This document shows positions 1 through 7,915 of a DNA stretch of 46,992 nucleotides, piece by piece (within the stretch, counting starts at the first letter, position 1; each line of letters starts with the position of its first letter). This DNA is from Gammaproteobacteria bacterium (lineage in GTDB: Bacteria > Pseudomonadota > Gammaproteobacteria > S012-40), in NCBI GenBank assembly GCA_029883265.1, contig JAOUJM010000011.1, positions 1-46,992 on the forward strand, written 5' to 3'. The translations under genes and the position numbers were made by a program. The notes beneath the pieces are model-generated. The model had not been told where the DNA came from, did not search any database, and worked only from the letters and a program-made list of their open reading frames with translations.

Positions 1-1
1 G

Positions 2-280
2 CAAATGCTTCGAAATAGACAAGTAAATCGGTAAGAGTTTAAACGCTAGGTCTCCATAGGAAATTATATTGTCGATTTTCTATGTGTTTCAGAAAAACGG
101 GTTGTTAATGTTGACGCAGGCCAACACCAACAACCAACAGAATACGATCTTAAAAGAACAGAGGTTTTGAACACTCAGGGATATAAGATCATTCGTTTTT
201 GGAACAACAATATTTTTCTACATACTGAAAGCGTTTTAACTACGATTACCCTCACCCTCTCGCAAATGGCGAGGGCACAG
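2..280 (+). pseudogene. Decayed DUF559 (Vsr-like endonuclease domain) gene, 5' end outside the window
   Basis: Reading frame 2 from the window edge gives LRNRQVNR, a stop (TAA 32-34), EFKR, a stop (TAG 47-49), then VSIGNYIVDF, VVNVDAGQHQ, YDLKRTEVLNTQGYKIIRFW and TESVLTTI. This follows the DUF559 family pattern of LRNRQ, KFRRQ, PIGxYIVDF, VDGGQH, YDxxRTxxLxxxGYxxxRFWN and TExVLxxI in order and spacing. The TAG sits where the family usually has the Gln of RRQ, which a C-to-T change of CAG would explain. The frame stays open past the domain end only because it reads through a REP-like palindrome. DUF559 proteins are small Vsr/restriction-fold proteins of uncertain function, often scattered through genomes. 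Here the two stops indicate an inactive remnant. The N-terminus is not visible. Confidence 0.8.
247..280. repeat. REP-like palindrome behind the DUF559 remnant
   Basis: The sequence has the ACCCTCACCCTCTC...GCGAGGG form. CTCTCGC (257-263) pairs with GCGAGGG (269-275), with one G.U pair, around a 5-nt loop. It resembles the dispersed CCCTCACCCTCTCCC-type extragenic palindromes of Gammaproteobacteria, which frequently abut DUF559 genes and are mistranslated as a TLTLSQRERG-like tail. There is no T-run, so it is not an intrinsic terminator. Only one copy was noticed in the window. Confidence 0.5.
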
Positions 281-336
281 AACGAGGTTCGTGATAGCTT
301 TGGTGTTTATTTCTCAAAAACAATGGTAGTTAACTT

Positions 337-2676
337 ATGGCCATCAAACTAGAAGACTACGAAGAACAATTGAAAGATGTTGCGCCAGAAGTGCGTGATG
401 TTTTAAACGGCACGTTCCAAGAAGCGGCGCGCATCATGTCACCTGTCGGTTTGCAAGCATACTTGGAAGGCGCAAAAGGTTTATGTGGATTAGGCCGCGG
501 CAGCGATTTAGTTATCGTCTACTTGCAAGAAATGCCGCAAGTGGCTAAAGAATGTGGCGAAGACATTATTACTGACTGCGTAACGGCTGCTTTAAAACTT
601 GCATCCATGACATCCGGTGAAGTGATTTCATTGATGTTTAGCAGTTTACCCACAGCCTCACGACGTTTAGGCGATGCCGAATTATTACGTGGCTATCTTA
701 CATTAATACATCAACTTGCATCGACTGCTGCACGTGGTTTGCGCCCCATGCTCAATCACATGGACGAGTTGCTTTCCAAGCTCACTCTGAGTGGGTTACG
801 CCGTTGGGCGAATTTTGGTGCACAAGCGTATCGCCGTGACTTCAACAATCTGACGTCATATTTTAATTTGGAGTCGCAAGACAGTTTGGCCATGTTGCAA
901 AAAGAACGACGTGGCACTTTGTTTATTGACACTCAACGCAAACTCAATTTTTATTTACGTGCATTATGGGGTCGCGACTTCTTTTTACGTCCAACCGGTG
1001 CGGACTATACCGACTTTCGCCCCTATATCGCGGCACATATTTTACACATGCCCGACGCCGTGGATGCACTTGGTGACATTAATGGACTGGAACTTTATCG
1101 TGCCACTGCGGCGCATATGGCTGCACACTTGTGCTATACCAGTTCACCTATTTCCGCTGAACAATTAAGTCCTGCACAAATGTTTTTTATTGGTCTTATC
1201 GAAGATGCACGCATCGAATACAAAACCATTCAAGATTTTCCTGGCTTGAAAAAACTATGGTGCTCATTATTAAACTTTGAATTCGAGGGTGATGTAGAAC
1301 ACCCAACCATGGTAATACTCGAACGTATAGCATTAATGTTATTGGATTCATCCGTAAAAAGTGACGATCCTGAACTCGCCAGCTTCTGCGATAAATTTCA
1401 CAGTGAAATTGCAGAACGTCAGGACGATAATCAATTCTCCTGGCACATGGGCATGGAATTATTTCATATCTTTGCCAATCGCAAAGAAGTACCCAGCCTT
1501 CGCATATTAGAACGCATTCGTATTCCTTATCGCGATGATAATCGTTTCGTTTGGGAATTCGAAGAATTCACTTTTGAAACCTTTAGCGAATATGTCGCTG
1601 CCAGCCAGAAACAAGTGCGCAAAACAGTTAGCGTAATGGAAATGGCGAATGAGGTGGATTGCGAACTTGCAGGCGATGACGCCCAGGAAATCTGGACCGC
1701 CGCAACGGAGATGTTTCCCTATGAAGATGATTTGGAAAACACTCCCAGCTTTAATGCTATGTGGGGCAAAGAGCCGATCTCGGAACCGTTCCACTATCAA
1801 GAATGGGATTATCAAATTCAATTACATCGCCCCGATTGGGTCACACTGTATGAGCGTCGTCAAGCAAAAGGCAATGTTGATGATGTAAATAAGATTTTAA
1901 TCGAACACAAACCGATTGCGCATCGCATCAAGCAAATTATCGATTTATTAACCCCAGAAGGTGTGCAACGCGTTCGTAATATGGAAGATGGTGATGAAGT
2001 TGATATTAATGCAGCAATTGACGCCATGATAGCGATTCGCATGGGCGAACAACCCAATCCTCGCATTACCATGCGCAATGTTATTAAAAACCGTGATCTT
2101 GCTGTCGTGGTATTACTCGATTTATCCGAATCAACCAACGAACAAGTGCAAGGCTCAGATAAAACTATTTTGCAATTGACCCGTGAAGCCGCGACCCTGG
2201 TCGCAACCGCTATTAACGGTATTGGCGATCCATTTGCTTTGCATGGTTTTGCGTCGGATGGTCGTCACGATGTGCAATATTATCGCTTCAAAGATTTTAA
2301 TCAGCACTTCGACGATGATGCCAAATCGCGTTTGGCTGGAATGAAAGGTGGCTTGTCAACGCGCATGGGCGCTGCGATGCGTCACGCTGCACATCATTTA
2401 TTAAAACAACCCGAGCGGCGTAAACTATTACTCATTGTTACCGACGGTGAACCCGCCGATATTGATGAACGAGATCCACAAACTTTACGTCATGACACTA
2501 AAAAAGCCGTTGAAGAACTCTACAGCAAAGGAGTTTTATCATATTGTTTGACGCTAGATCCGCACGCAGATAATTACGTTAAACGCATATTCGGCGAAAA
2601 TAACTACACAATCATCGATAACGTCGAGCGTTTACCTGAAAAACTACCTAGCCTTTTTGCTAGTTTAACAAGCTAG
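337..2676 (+). CDS. CbbO/NorD-type VWA-domain protein
   Basis: The product is 779 aa with a C-terminal von Willebrand A domain. Its MIDAS site is visible as DLSES (D595, S597, S599), followed by GGLSTRMG and VTDGEPAD (D703 region). The long N-terminal part is alpha-helical with no obvious membrane segment, so the protein should be cytoplasmic. Family members work with a MoxR-type AAA+ ATPase as metal-dependent adaptors: CbbO with CbbQ in Rubisco activation, NorD with NorQ in nitric oxide reductase maturation. The length is closer to CbbO than to the shorter NorD. No AAA+ partner lies beside it: upstream is a DUF559 remnant, downstream an unknown gene. The target enzyme therefore cannot be assigned here. 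The ATG at 337 has only a weak ribosome binding site. The stop codon sits inside a 13-bp perfect inverted repeat. Confidence 0.8.
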   Translation: MAIKLEDYEEQLKDVAPEVRDVLNGTFQEAARIMSPVGLQAYLEGAKGLCGLGRGSDLVIVYLQEMPQVAKECGEDIITDCVTAALKLASMTSGEVISLMFSSLPTASRRLGDAELLRGYLTLIHQLASTAARGLRPMLNHMDELLSKLTLSGLRRWANFGAQAYRRDFNNLTSYFNLESQDSLAMLQKERRGTLFIDTQRKLNFYLRALWGRDFFLRPTGADYTDFRPYIAAHILHMPDAVDALGDINGLELYRATAAHMAAHLCYTSSPISAEQLSPAQMFFIGLIEDARIEYKTIQDFPGLKKLWCSLLNFEFEGDVEHPTMVILERIALMLLDSSVKSDDPELASFCDKFHSEIAERQDDNQFSWHMGMELFHIFANRKEVPSLRILERIRIPYRDDNRFVWEFEEFTFETFSEYVAASQKQVRKTVSVMEMANEVDCELAGDDAQEIWTAATEMFPYEDDLENTPSFNAMWGKEPISEPFHYQEWDYQIQLHRPDWVTLYERRQAKGNVDDVNKILIEHKPIAHRIKQIIDLLTPEGVQRVRNMEDGDEVDINAAIDAMIAIRMGEQPNPRITMRNVIKNRDLAVVVLLDLSESTNEQVQGSDKTILQLTREAATLVATAINGIGDPFALHGFASDGRHDVQYYRFKDFNQHFDDDAKSRLAGMKGGLSTRMGAAMRHAAHHLLKQPERRKLLLIVTDGEPADIDERDPQTLRHDTKKAVEELYSKGVLSYCLTLDPHADNYVKRIFGENNYTIIDNVERLPEKLPSLFASLTS

Positions 2677-2696
2677 GAATAAACCTAGCTTGTTAA
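2665..2696 (+). terminator. 13-bp perfect hairpin enclosing the stop codon of the CbbO/NorD-like gene
   Basis: TTAACAAGCTAGG (2665-2677) is the exact reverse complement of CCTAGCTTGTTAA (2684-2696), with loop AATAAA. The TAG stop (2674-2676) is in the left arm. No U-tract follows, so it may be a Rho-dependent or mRNA 3'-end stabilising structure rather than a classical intrinsic terminator. Confidence 0.45.
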
Positions 2697-2755
2697 CACA
2701 TTAGTGAAATTTAGCAACAAATTGAAACTGGTAAGCATATTGCCTGTCTAATTTT

Positions 2756-2761
2756 TATAAT
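2756..2761 (+). promoter_or_regulatory. Possible -10 box for the 122-aa gene
   Basis: A perfect TATAAT is preceded by a T-run. It lies 79 nt upstream of the ATG at 2840. No convincing -35 hexamer is present at 16-18 bp spacing, so this is only a candidate. Confidence 0.25.
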
Positions 2762-2839
2762 GCTTATGGAAATCGACTATTCAGTGTAATAGTTAGTATT
2801 AAAACAAAGCTAAAGGTTTTCAGTTTTGGAGTAATACCA

Positions 2840-3208
2840 ATGCATAAATTATTGGAAGGTCTACCACGGTACAGCAGTGAAGATAGTGAAATCGAAGCTG
2901 CATTATTTAACGAAGTCAAACTTGCTATGCTACGACTTGAAGATCGCTACCAGTTTCAACTCCCCGGTTTACGCACCTTGGAAATGATTATCGATAAAGA
3001 CTCCTGGATTTGCATCGACCGTTCGCTTAACAATATGCCGGTTTTTGCTTGGACGGAATTTCAAACCCAAAACCGCACATCCTTGCATGAACCTATTGCC
3101 TGCAAACTTTTTTACTATCACCAGCACGCAGAAAGAATTGTTGATAAAGTGAAACAGGAAATTCATAACTTATTCGATAAAAAATTACATCCTGACACCA
3201 ATAGCTAA
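2840..3208 (+). CDS. Conserved-looking protein of unknown function, 122 aa
   Basis: I do not recognise this family. The protein is small and soluble, with no signal peptide or membrane segment. It is rich in charged residues, with a predicted helical N-terminus (residues about 10-38), a middle part containing several Trp and aromatic residues (WICIDRSL, VFAWTEFQ), and a helical C-terminus (HAERIVDKVKQEIHNLF). Codon use matches the neighbours, and the ORF begins with ATG, 163 bp after the CbbO/NorD-like gene and behind a TATAAT box, which supports a real gene. The spacing and the hairpin in between suggest its own transcript. The stop codon again falls in a short palindrome (3201-3219). Confidence 0.65.
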   Translation: MHKLLEGLPRYSSEDSEIEAALFNEVKLAMLRLEDRYQFQLPGLRTLEMIIDKDSWICIDRSLNNMPVFAWTEFQTQNRTSLHEPIACKLFYYHQHAERIVDKVKQEIHNLFDKKLHPDTNS

Positions 3209-3219
3209 GGCTTAGCTAT
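3201..3219 (+). terminator. Short palindrome over the stop codon of the 122-aa gene
   Basis: ATAGCTAAG and CTTAGCTAT flank a single G, giving an effective 7-bp stem with a 5-nt loop. TAA (3206-3208) is inside it. Only ATTTGT follows, so termination would be weak. Confidence 0.3.
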
Positions 3220-3456
3220 ATTTGTCAAAATGAAAACACCTCCATTTACTTTGGCACTAAGTAAAAATCCCTTTCTGTTGTTACCAAAAACAGATACTTA
3301 AGCCTTTCAAAAAAATCATTTTCTCCATATTAACATCAAGTCATCGAACAAACTTTTATCTAAATATTGTAATTCCATAGCCATAGTGCTTCGACTTCTA
3401 CCCCAGTGGCGTTACAATAGACCGCTTTTCTGGAGAGCTAGAATAATGGAGTGTGT

Positions 3457-4269
3457 ATGTCAGGATTTTTAATGTCCACAGATGAATTAGAACGCCGCCT
3501 GGGAGAGGATGGCCTAGTGATAGTTGACCTAGGAAAAGCAGAAACTTATGCCCAGGCACATATACCCAGTGCGGTCTTTTGTAATTATGCTGATATTTTA
3601 CGTCATGCCAAACCTGTAATGGGTTTAGTCCCTGAAGAACAGCAATTTGCTGAAGTTTTATCCAAGCTGGGAATCAAACCCAGTGATTTGGTCGTCGCAT
3701 ATGATGACGAAGGCGGCGGTAAGGCCGGACGCTTCTTATGGACTCTGGAATTAACCGGCCACAAACAATATGCCTTACTCGATGGAGGTCTGCATGCCTG
3801 GTATGGCCAAGGTCGCCCACTTAGCAATGAAGCCACAGCCAATCCCGACCCTAGCGACTATCCCGTCAACTGGTGTAATGACGATTGTTTGGCCAACCGT
3901 GATTTTATTTTGTACCACTTGAACAACAATGACGTGGTTATTGTGGATGCGCGCAGTCCAGAAGAATATACGGGCAGTAAAGTGTTTGCGCAACAAGGTG
4001 GGCATATTCCCGGCGCGGTTAATTACGAGTGGACCCAAGCCATGGACAAAGACTTACACATGACTATGCGTGATGCTGAAAAAGTTATGCAAGAACTCGC
4101 GCTCTTAGGCATCACCCCAGACAAAGAAATTGTCGTGCATTGCCAAACTCATCATCGTTCATCGTATACCTGGATTATGTTACGTCACCTTGGATTTACA
4201 AAGGTGCGTGGCTACCCAGGTTCCTGGTCTGACTGGGGCAATATCGCCGGAATACCGGTCGAACGTTAA
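3457..4269 (+). CDS. Tandem-rhodanese sulfurtransferase
   Basis: The product is 270 aa with two rhodanese domains. The N-terminal domain (about 3-120) lacks a catalytic Cys and reads DLGKAETYAQAHIPSA, the usual inactive structural copy. The C-terminal domain carries DARSPEEYTG and the active loop HCQTHHRSS with Cys at codon 4141-4143. Such enzymes move sulfane sulfur from thiosulfate or 3-mercaptopyruvate to a thiol or cyanide acceptor in the cytoplasm. The CQTHHR loop differs from the CGSGVT-type loop of classical TST/MST, so the donor is uncertain. The start is placed at ATG 3457 behind GGAG (3448-3451) rather than at the in-frame GTG 3451, which would overlap that site. It lies 40 bp upstream of mutS with no terminator between, so co-transcription is likely. 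Confidence 0.85.
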   Translation: MSGFLMSTDELERRLGEDGLVIVDLGKAETYAQAHIPSAVFCNYADILRHAKPVMGLVPEEQQFAEVLSKLGIKPSDLVVAYDDEGGGKAGRFLWTLELTGHKQYALLDGGLHAWYGQGRPLSNEATANPDPSDYPVNWCNDDCLANRDFILYHLNNNDVVIVDARSPEEYTGSKVFAQQGGHIPGAVNYEWTQAMDKDLHMTMRDAEKVMQELALLGITPDKEIVVHCQTHHRSSYTWIMLRHLGFTKVRGYPGSWSDWGNIAGIPVER

Positions 4270-4309
4270 ACTTTTATTTTAAATTACACATAGGGCATGT
4301 AATTCAGCC

Positions 4310-6901
4310 ATGAATGACGTCAGCACACCGAGCAAAAAATCTGTGACCACTCACACACCGATGATGCAGCAGTATCTACGCATTAAGGCCGACTATCCCC
4401 ACATGCTGCTGTTTTACCGTATGGGTGATTTTTATGAATTATTTTTCGACGACGCAAAACAAGTTGCACAATTACTCGACATCACATTAACCGCGCGCGG
4501 CAAATCCGCCGGTGAACCGATTCCCATGGCGGGAGTACCCTATCACGCGGCTGAACCTTATTTGGCGAAGTTAGTTAAAAAAGGTTTATCAATTGCCATC
4601 TGTGAACAAATCGGCGACCCAGCAACAAGCAAGGGTCCGGTCGAACGTAAAGTTGTGCGTGTCGTGACTCCTGGTACAGTCACCGATGAAATGCTGTTAG
4701 ATGAGCGTCAAGAAAATTTATTGGTTTCAATTTATCAACATCACCAACACTACGGCATTGCCTATTTAGATATGAGCAGTGGTCGTTTTCAAGTGTTGGA
4801 AATTGAGGGTGACGAAAATCTTTTATCCGAACTGGAACGTCTAAATCCCGCTGAATTATTGGTAAACGAAAATGCAGAATTATTAAGTCATAGCGCACTC
4901 AAACAAAGACGTGGACTTCGCAGCATGGGTGCATGGCATTTTGATAATGAAACCGCTACTCGATTACTCACACAACAACTAGCGACACAGGATTTATCAG
5001 CATTTGATGTAGATGACTTACCCATGGCCATCGCCAGCGCTGGTTGTCTTTTAGCTTATGTTAAAGAAACGCAAAAAACTGCGTTACCACATATTCGTGC
5101 TTTACATCGTGAGCGCTATGAAAACGCATTAATTCTTGATGCGGTAAGTCGCCGTAATTTAGAAATCACTAATAATTTAAACGGTGGCAACGAGCATACA
5201 TTGTTATCCGTAATGGACCGTAGCAACACGGCCATGGGAGGGCGTTTATTGCGTCGCTGGTTGCAGCAACCATTACGCGACCAAGATACTATCAACCAAC
5301 GTTATCAAGCCGTTGGCGAATTACTCGACGACTATCGATACGAAGCTTTGCAGGAAAATTTTAAGCTCCTAGGTGATCTGGAACGTATTCTCGCACGTTT
5401 GGCTTTGCGTAGTGCGCGTCCTAGGGATTTATCAACATTACGCGACAGTCTGGCGCAATTGCCCAGCATAAAAACTCAACTCAAACTTTTTCGTGCACCA
5501 CTTTTAAAACAATTAAACAAGCAAACCCAAGAACACCAATCTGTTTTTGAATTATTGGATCGTGCGGTTATTGAAAACCCACCGGTACTAATTCGTGACG
5601 GAGGTGTCATCGCTAAAGGCTATGATTCAGAACTCGATGAATTGCGCGACTTACGTGAAAACAGTGCAAAGTTCTTAGTGGAACTCGAGCAAACCGAAAA
5701 GCAACGCACTGGCATAAGCACATTAAAAGTTGGTTACAATCGTATTCATGGTTATTACATCGAATTATCCAAACTCAATGCTGATAAAGTCCCGGCTGAA
5801 TACATTCGTCGACAAACTTTAAAAGGCGCCGAACGATATATTACACCCGAATTGAAGACCTTCGAAGATAAAATTCTCAGCGCCAAAGAACGTGCATTGA
5901 CCAAAGAAAAAGCCTTGTATGATGACTTGCTTGAGCAGCTCAATTTGCATTTGGCAGCGTTACAACAAAGCAGTGAAGCTTTAAGCCAACTCGACGTGTT
6001 ATGCAATTTCGCCGAACGCGCCATGACATTAAATTTGTGTCGTCCGCGATTAGTCACAGATCCTTTATTACAAATCAAAGGTGGACGTCATTTGGTGGTG
6101 GAACAAGTATTAGATGACCCGTTTGTCGCCAATGATTTGTATATGCAAGATCAACATCGCATGTTGTTAATCACCGGCCCCAACATGGGTGGTAAATCCA
6201 CTTATATGCGCCAGACCGCACTCATTGTTTTACTCGCTTATTGTGGCAGCTATGTTCCCGCAGATGCTTTATCCATCGGACCGATTGACCGGATTTTCAC
6301 ACGCATTGGCGCCTCCGATGATTTAGCCAGTGGACGTTCCACCTTTATGGTAGAAATGACTGAAACCGCGAATATTCTACATAACGCTACCGCTGAAAGT
6401 TTGGTGTTAATGGATGAGGTAGGTCGTGGCACCAGCACCTTCGACGGCCTAGCTTTGGCATGGGCCTGCGCAGAACATCTCGCCGTGGTGAGTGGCGCAT
6501 TTACCTTATTTGCCACCCATTATTTCGAACTTACGCACTTACCGCAGCAAATTCCGACAATAGATAACGTGCATCTGAGTGCCGCCGAACATGGTGACCA
6601 TATTGTATTCTTACATAGCGTAAAACCCGGCCCAGCCAACCAAAGTTACGGCCTGCAAGTTGCTGGACTCGCCGGTGTACCCTATGGCGTTATTCAGCGG
6701 GCAAAACAACATTTACAACAACTAGAAACCCAACATTTACAAGTCAATGAGCCCCAACAAGCCCAGTTAGATCTATTTAATGCCGCAGAAAAACCCAATC
6801 CGGCATTAGATTTGTTAGCTCAATGCAATCCCGATGAATTAAGCCCAAAACAGGCGTTGGAGTTGCTATACCAACTAAAAGCTTGCGAGAATAAGCCTTA
6901 A
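4310..6901 (+). CDS. mutS: DNA mismatch repair protein MutS
   Basis: The product is 863 aa, the normal length. The N-terminal mismatch-binding domain has the GDFYELF element with the Phe-x-Glu wedge used for mispair recognition. Connector, lever and clamp regions follow. The ATPase domain has Walker [10 protein letters not shown] at about residue 623, FMVEMTE, and Walker [14 protein letters not shown], and then the FATHYFELT segment. The C-terminal dimerisation tail ends near residue 863. It scans for mismatches and recruits MutL. A 7Fe ferredoxin gene lies 66 bp downstream, an arrangement common in Gammaproteobacteria such as Pseudomonas. Confidence 0.98.
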   Translation: MNDVSTPSKKSVTTHTPMMQQYLRIKADYPHMLLFYRMGDFYELFFDDAKQVAQLLDITLTARGKSAGEPIPMAGVPYHAAEPYLAKLVKKGLSIAICEQIGDPATSKGPVERKVVRVVTPGTVTDEMLLDERQENLLVSIYQHHQHYGIAYLDMSSGRFQVLEIEGDENLLSELERLNPAELLVNENAELLSHSALKQRRGLRSMGAWHFDNETATRLLTQQLATQDLSAFDVDDLPMAIASAGCLLAYVKETQKTALPHIRALHRERYENALILDAVSRRNLEITNNLNGGNEHTLLSVMDRSNTAMGGRLLRRWLQQPLRDQDTINQRYQAVGELLDDYRYEALQENFKLLGDLERILARLALRSARPRDLSTLRDSLAQLPSIKTQLKLFRAPLLKQLNKQTQEHQSVFELLDRAVIENPPVLIRDGGVIAKGYDSELDELRDLRENSAKFLVELEQTEKQRTGISTLKVGYNRIHGYYIELSKLNADKVPAEYIRRQTLKGAERYITPELKTFEDKILSAKERALTKEKALYDDLLEQLNLHLAALQQSSEALSQLDVLCNFAERAMTLNLCRPRLVTDPLLQIKGGRHLVVEQVLDDPFVANDLYMQDQHRMLLITGPNMGGKSTYMRQTALIVLLAYCGSYVPADALSIGPIDRIFTRIGASDDLASGRSTFMVEMTETANILHNATAESLVLMDEVGRGTSTFDGLALAWACAEHLAVVSGAFTLFATHYFELTHLPQQIPTIDNVHLSAAEHGDHIVFLHSVKPGPANQSYGLQVAGLAGVPYGVIQRAKQHLQQLETQHLQVNEPQQAQLDLFNAAEKPNPALDLLAQCNPDELSPKQALELLYQLKACENKP

Positions 6902-6967
6902 CACTCGCCGAGACACCTAATAACTTTTACAATAGACGTAGATTGATATGATTTTAAGGAGAATCCG

Positions 6968-7291
6968 ATGACATATGTGGTGGTCGAGAATTGCATTAAA
7001 TGCAAATACACCGATTGTGTGGAAGTATGCCCCGTGGATTGTTTTCACGAAGGCCCAAATTTCTTGGTCATCGACCCCGACGAGTGCATCGATTGCACGT
7101 TGTGTGAACCCGAATGCCCCGCCAATGCTATTTTCGCCGAAGACGATGTCCCAGAGGGACAAGAAAAATTCATCGCTTTAAACGCCGAATTGGCGACCCA
7201 ATGGCCTGTTATTTCTGAACAAAAAGATCCTCCTGCCGATGCTCAAGAATGGGACGGTAAGACGGATAAATTGCAGTATTTGGAACGTTAA
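6968..7291 (+). CDS. fdxA: 7Fe ferredoxin ([3Fe-4S][4Fe-4S])
   Basis: The product is 107 aa with Cys at 9, 12, 17, 21, 25, 40, 43, 46 and 50. Apart from a +1 shift this is the cysteine pattern of Azotobacter ferredoxin I, where C8/C16/C49 hold the 3Fe cluster and C20/C39/C42/C45 the 4Fe cluster. The C-terminal extension after residue 60 is typical of FdxA and not of short 2[4Fe-4S] ferredoxins. It is a soluble low-potential electron carrier whose partner here is unknown. A strong AAGGAG precedes the ATG. It sits directly behind mutS, and a GC-rich hairpin at 7308-7330 follows. Confidence 0.95.
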   Translation: MTYVVVENCIKCKYTDCVEVCPVDCFHEGPNFLVIDPDECIDCTLCEPECPANAIFAEDDVPEGQEKFIALNAELATQWPVISEQKDPPADAQEWDGKTDKLQYLER

Positions 7292-7300
7292 ACATCTATA

Positions 7301-7337
7301 GCATGAACCCGCGTCTCGGCTGGACGCGGGCGTATGC
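7301..7337 (+). terminator. GC-rich hairpin downstream of fdxA
   Basis: CCCGCGTC (7308-7315) pairs with GACGCGGG (7323-7330) around a 7-nt loop. An outer GCAT/ATGC pair (7301-7304/7334-7337) extends it across an internal loop. It lacks a U-tract, so it may act as a 3' stability element or a Rho-assisted terminator. Confidence 0.4.
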
Positions 7338-7482
7338 AGAAGCAAGAAAGCCGCAGCAAATCTCCAACCGAAGATCAATTAGACTGTCGGTAAAGCGCTA
7401 GCCAAATAGGCACACGGATTCCTTTCTTATTATAAATCCCTTAAAAAGAGCCACTCAAAGCCCTATTTTCCCCCAGAAAAAC

Positions 7483-7511
7483 TTGGCTGATAGCCTGGAC
7501 ATGGTTATACT
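7483..7511 (+). promoter_or_regulatory. Sigma-70 promoter of tRNA-Leu
   Basis: TTGGCT (7483-7488) and TATACT (7506-7511) are separated by exactly 17 bp. A GC-rich discriminator (CGCCCC) follows, as at stringently controlled stable-RNA promoters. Transcription would start about 5 nt before the mature tRNA. Confidence 0.75.
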
Positions 7512-7522
7512 ATCGCCCCTAT

Positions 7523-7609
7523 GCCGGGGTGGCGAAACTGGTAGACGCGTTGGATTCAAAATCCAATGGTAGTGATACCGTGTCGGTTCGAGTCCGACCC
7601 TCGGTACCA
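7523..7609 (+). tRNA. tRNA-Leu (anticodon CAA)
   Basis: A class II tRNA of 87 nt with encoded CCA. The anticodon stem TTGGA/TCCAA holds the loop TTCAAAA, giving anticodon CAA. A long variable arm follows. The T arm is GTCGG-TTCGAGT-CCGAC (7582-7598). The D region reads GGTAGACGCG, and discriminator A73 fits the leucine identity set. The acceptor stem pairs GCCGGGG with CCTCGGT, so the first pair is G1.U72 where E. coli tRNA-Leu(CAA) has G-C, plus a second G.U at 5.68. It reads UUG codons. Promoter and terminator immediately flank it, so it is a monocistronic unit. Confidence 0.96.
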
Positions 7610-7615
7610 AACCTC

Positions 7616-7641
7616 AAGGGTTGCAGCATGCAACCCTTTTT
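7616..7641 (+). terminator. Intrinsic terminator of tRNA-Leu
   Basis: AAGGGTTGCA (7616-7625) pairs with TGCAACCCTT (7629-7638) around a 3-nt loop, then more T. It begins 7 nt after the CCA end. Confidence 0.88.
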
Positions 7642-7915
7642 ATTTGCATTATGTAAAGTTAAACATCCATCAGATTATTAGTGATGGAATCGTGGGTTTC
7701 CGAGCCTAACTCCCTTTGTTTGATTTGTACAAAATTCATACTCATTTATTATAATAAATAGGTAATCCTAGTTGGCTGGCACTCTGTACTTTTGGCGCTT
7801 TTCTATTGCTAGTTTATTAAAAGCCTTATTATTCTTTGCTTTCTTTAATGGTTAGCTTAGTATTTGCATACCTTAGAACAATTACCCTAGTATCAGGCAT
7901 CAATAGGAGAATATT
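7642..7915 (+). other. Spacer between the tRNA terminator and pgi
   Basis: AT-rich leader with no ORF of note. It contains a weak CCATCA/TGATGG hairpin (about 7669-7689) and several AT-rich -10-like tracts near 7750. The only clear signal is AGGAG at 7906-7910 serving the TTG start of the next gene. Confidence 0.4.

Noticed and set aside
167-352. 61-aa ORF overlapping the start of the CbbO/NorD-like gene
   Set aside because: It is the 3' part of the DUF559 remnant read through the REP-like palindrome, not a separate gene.
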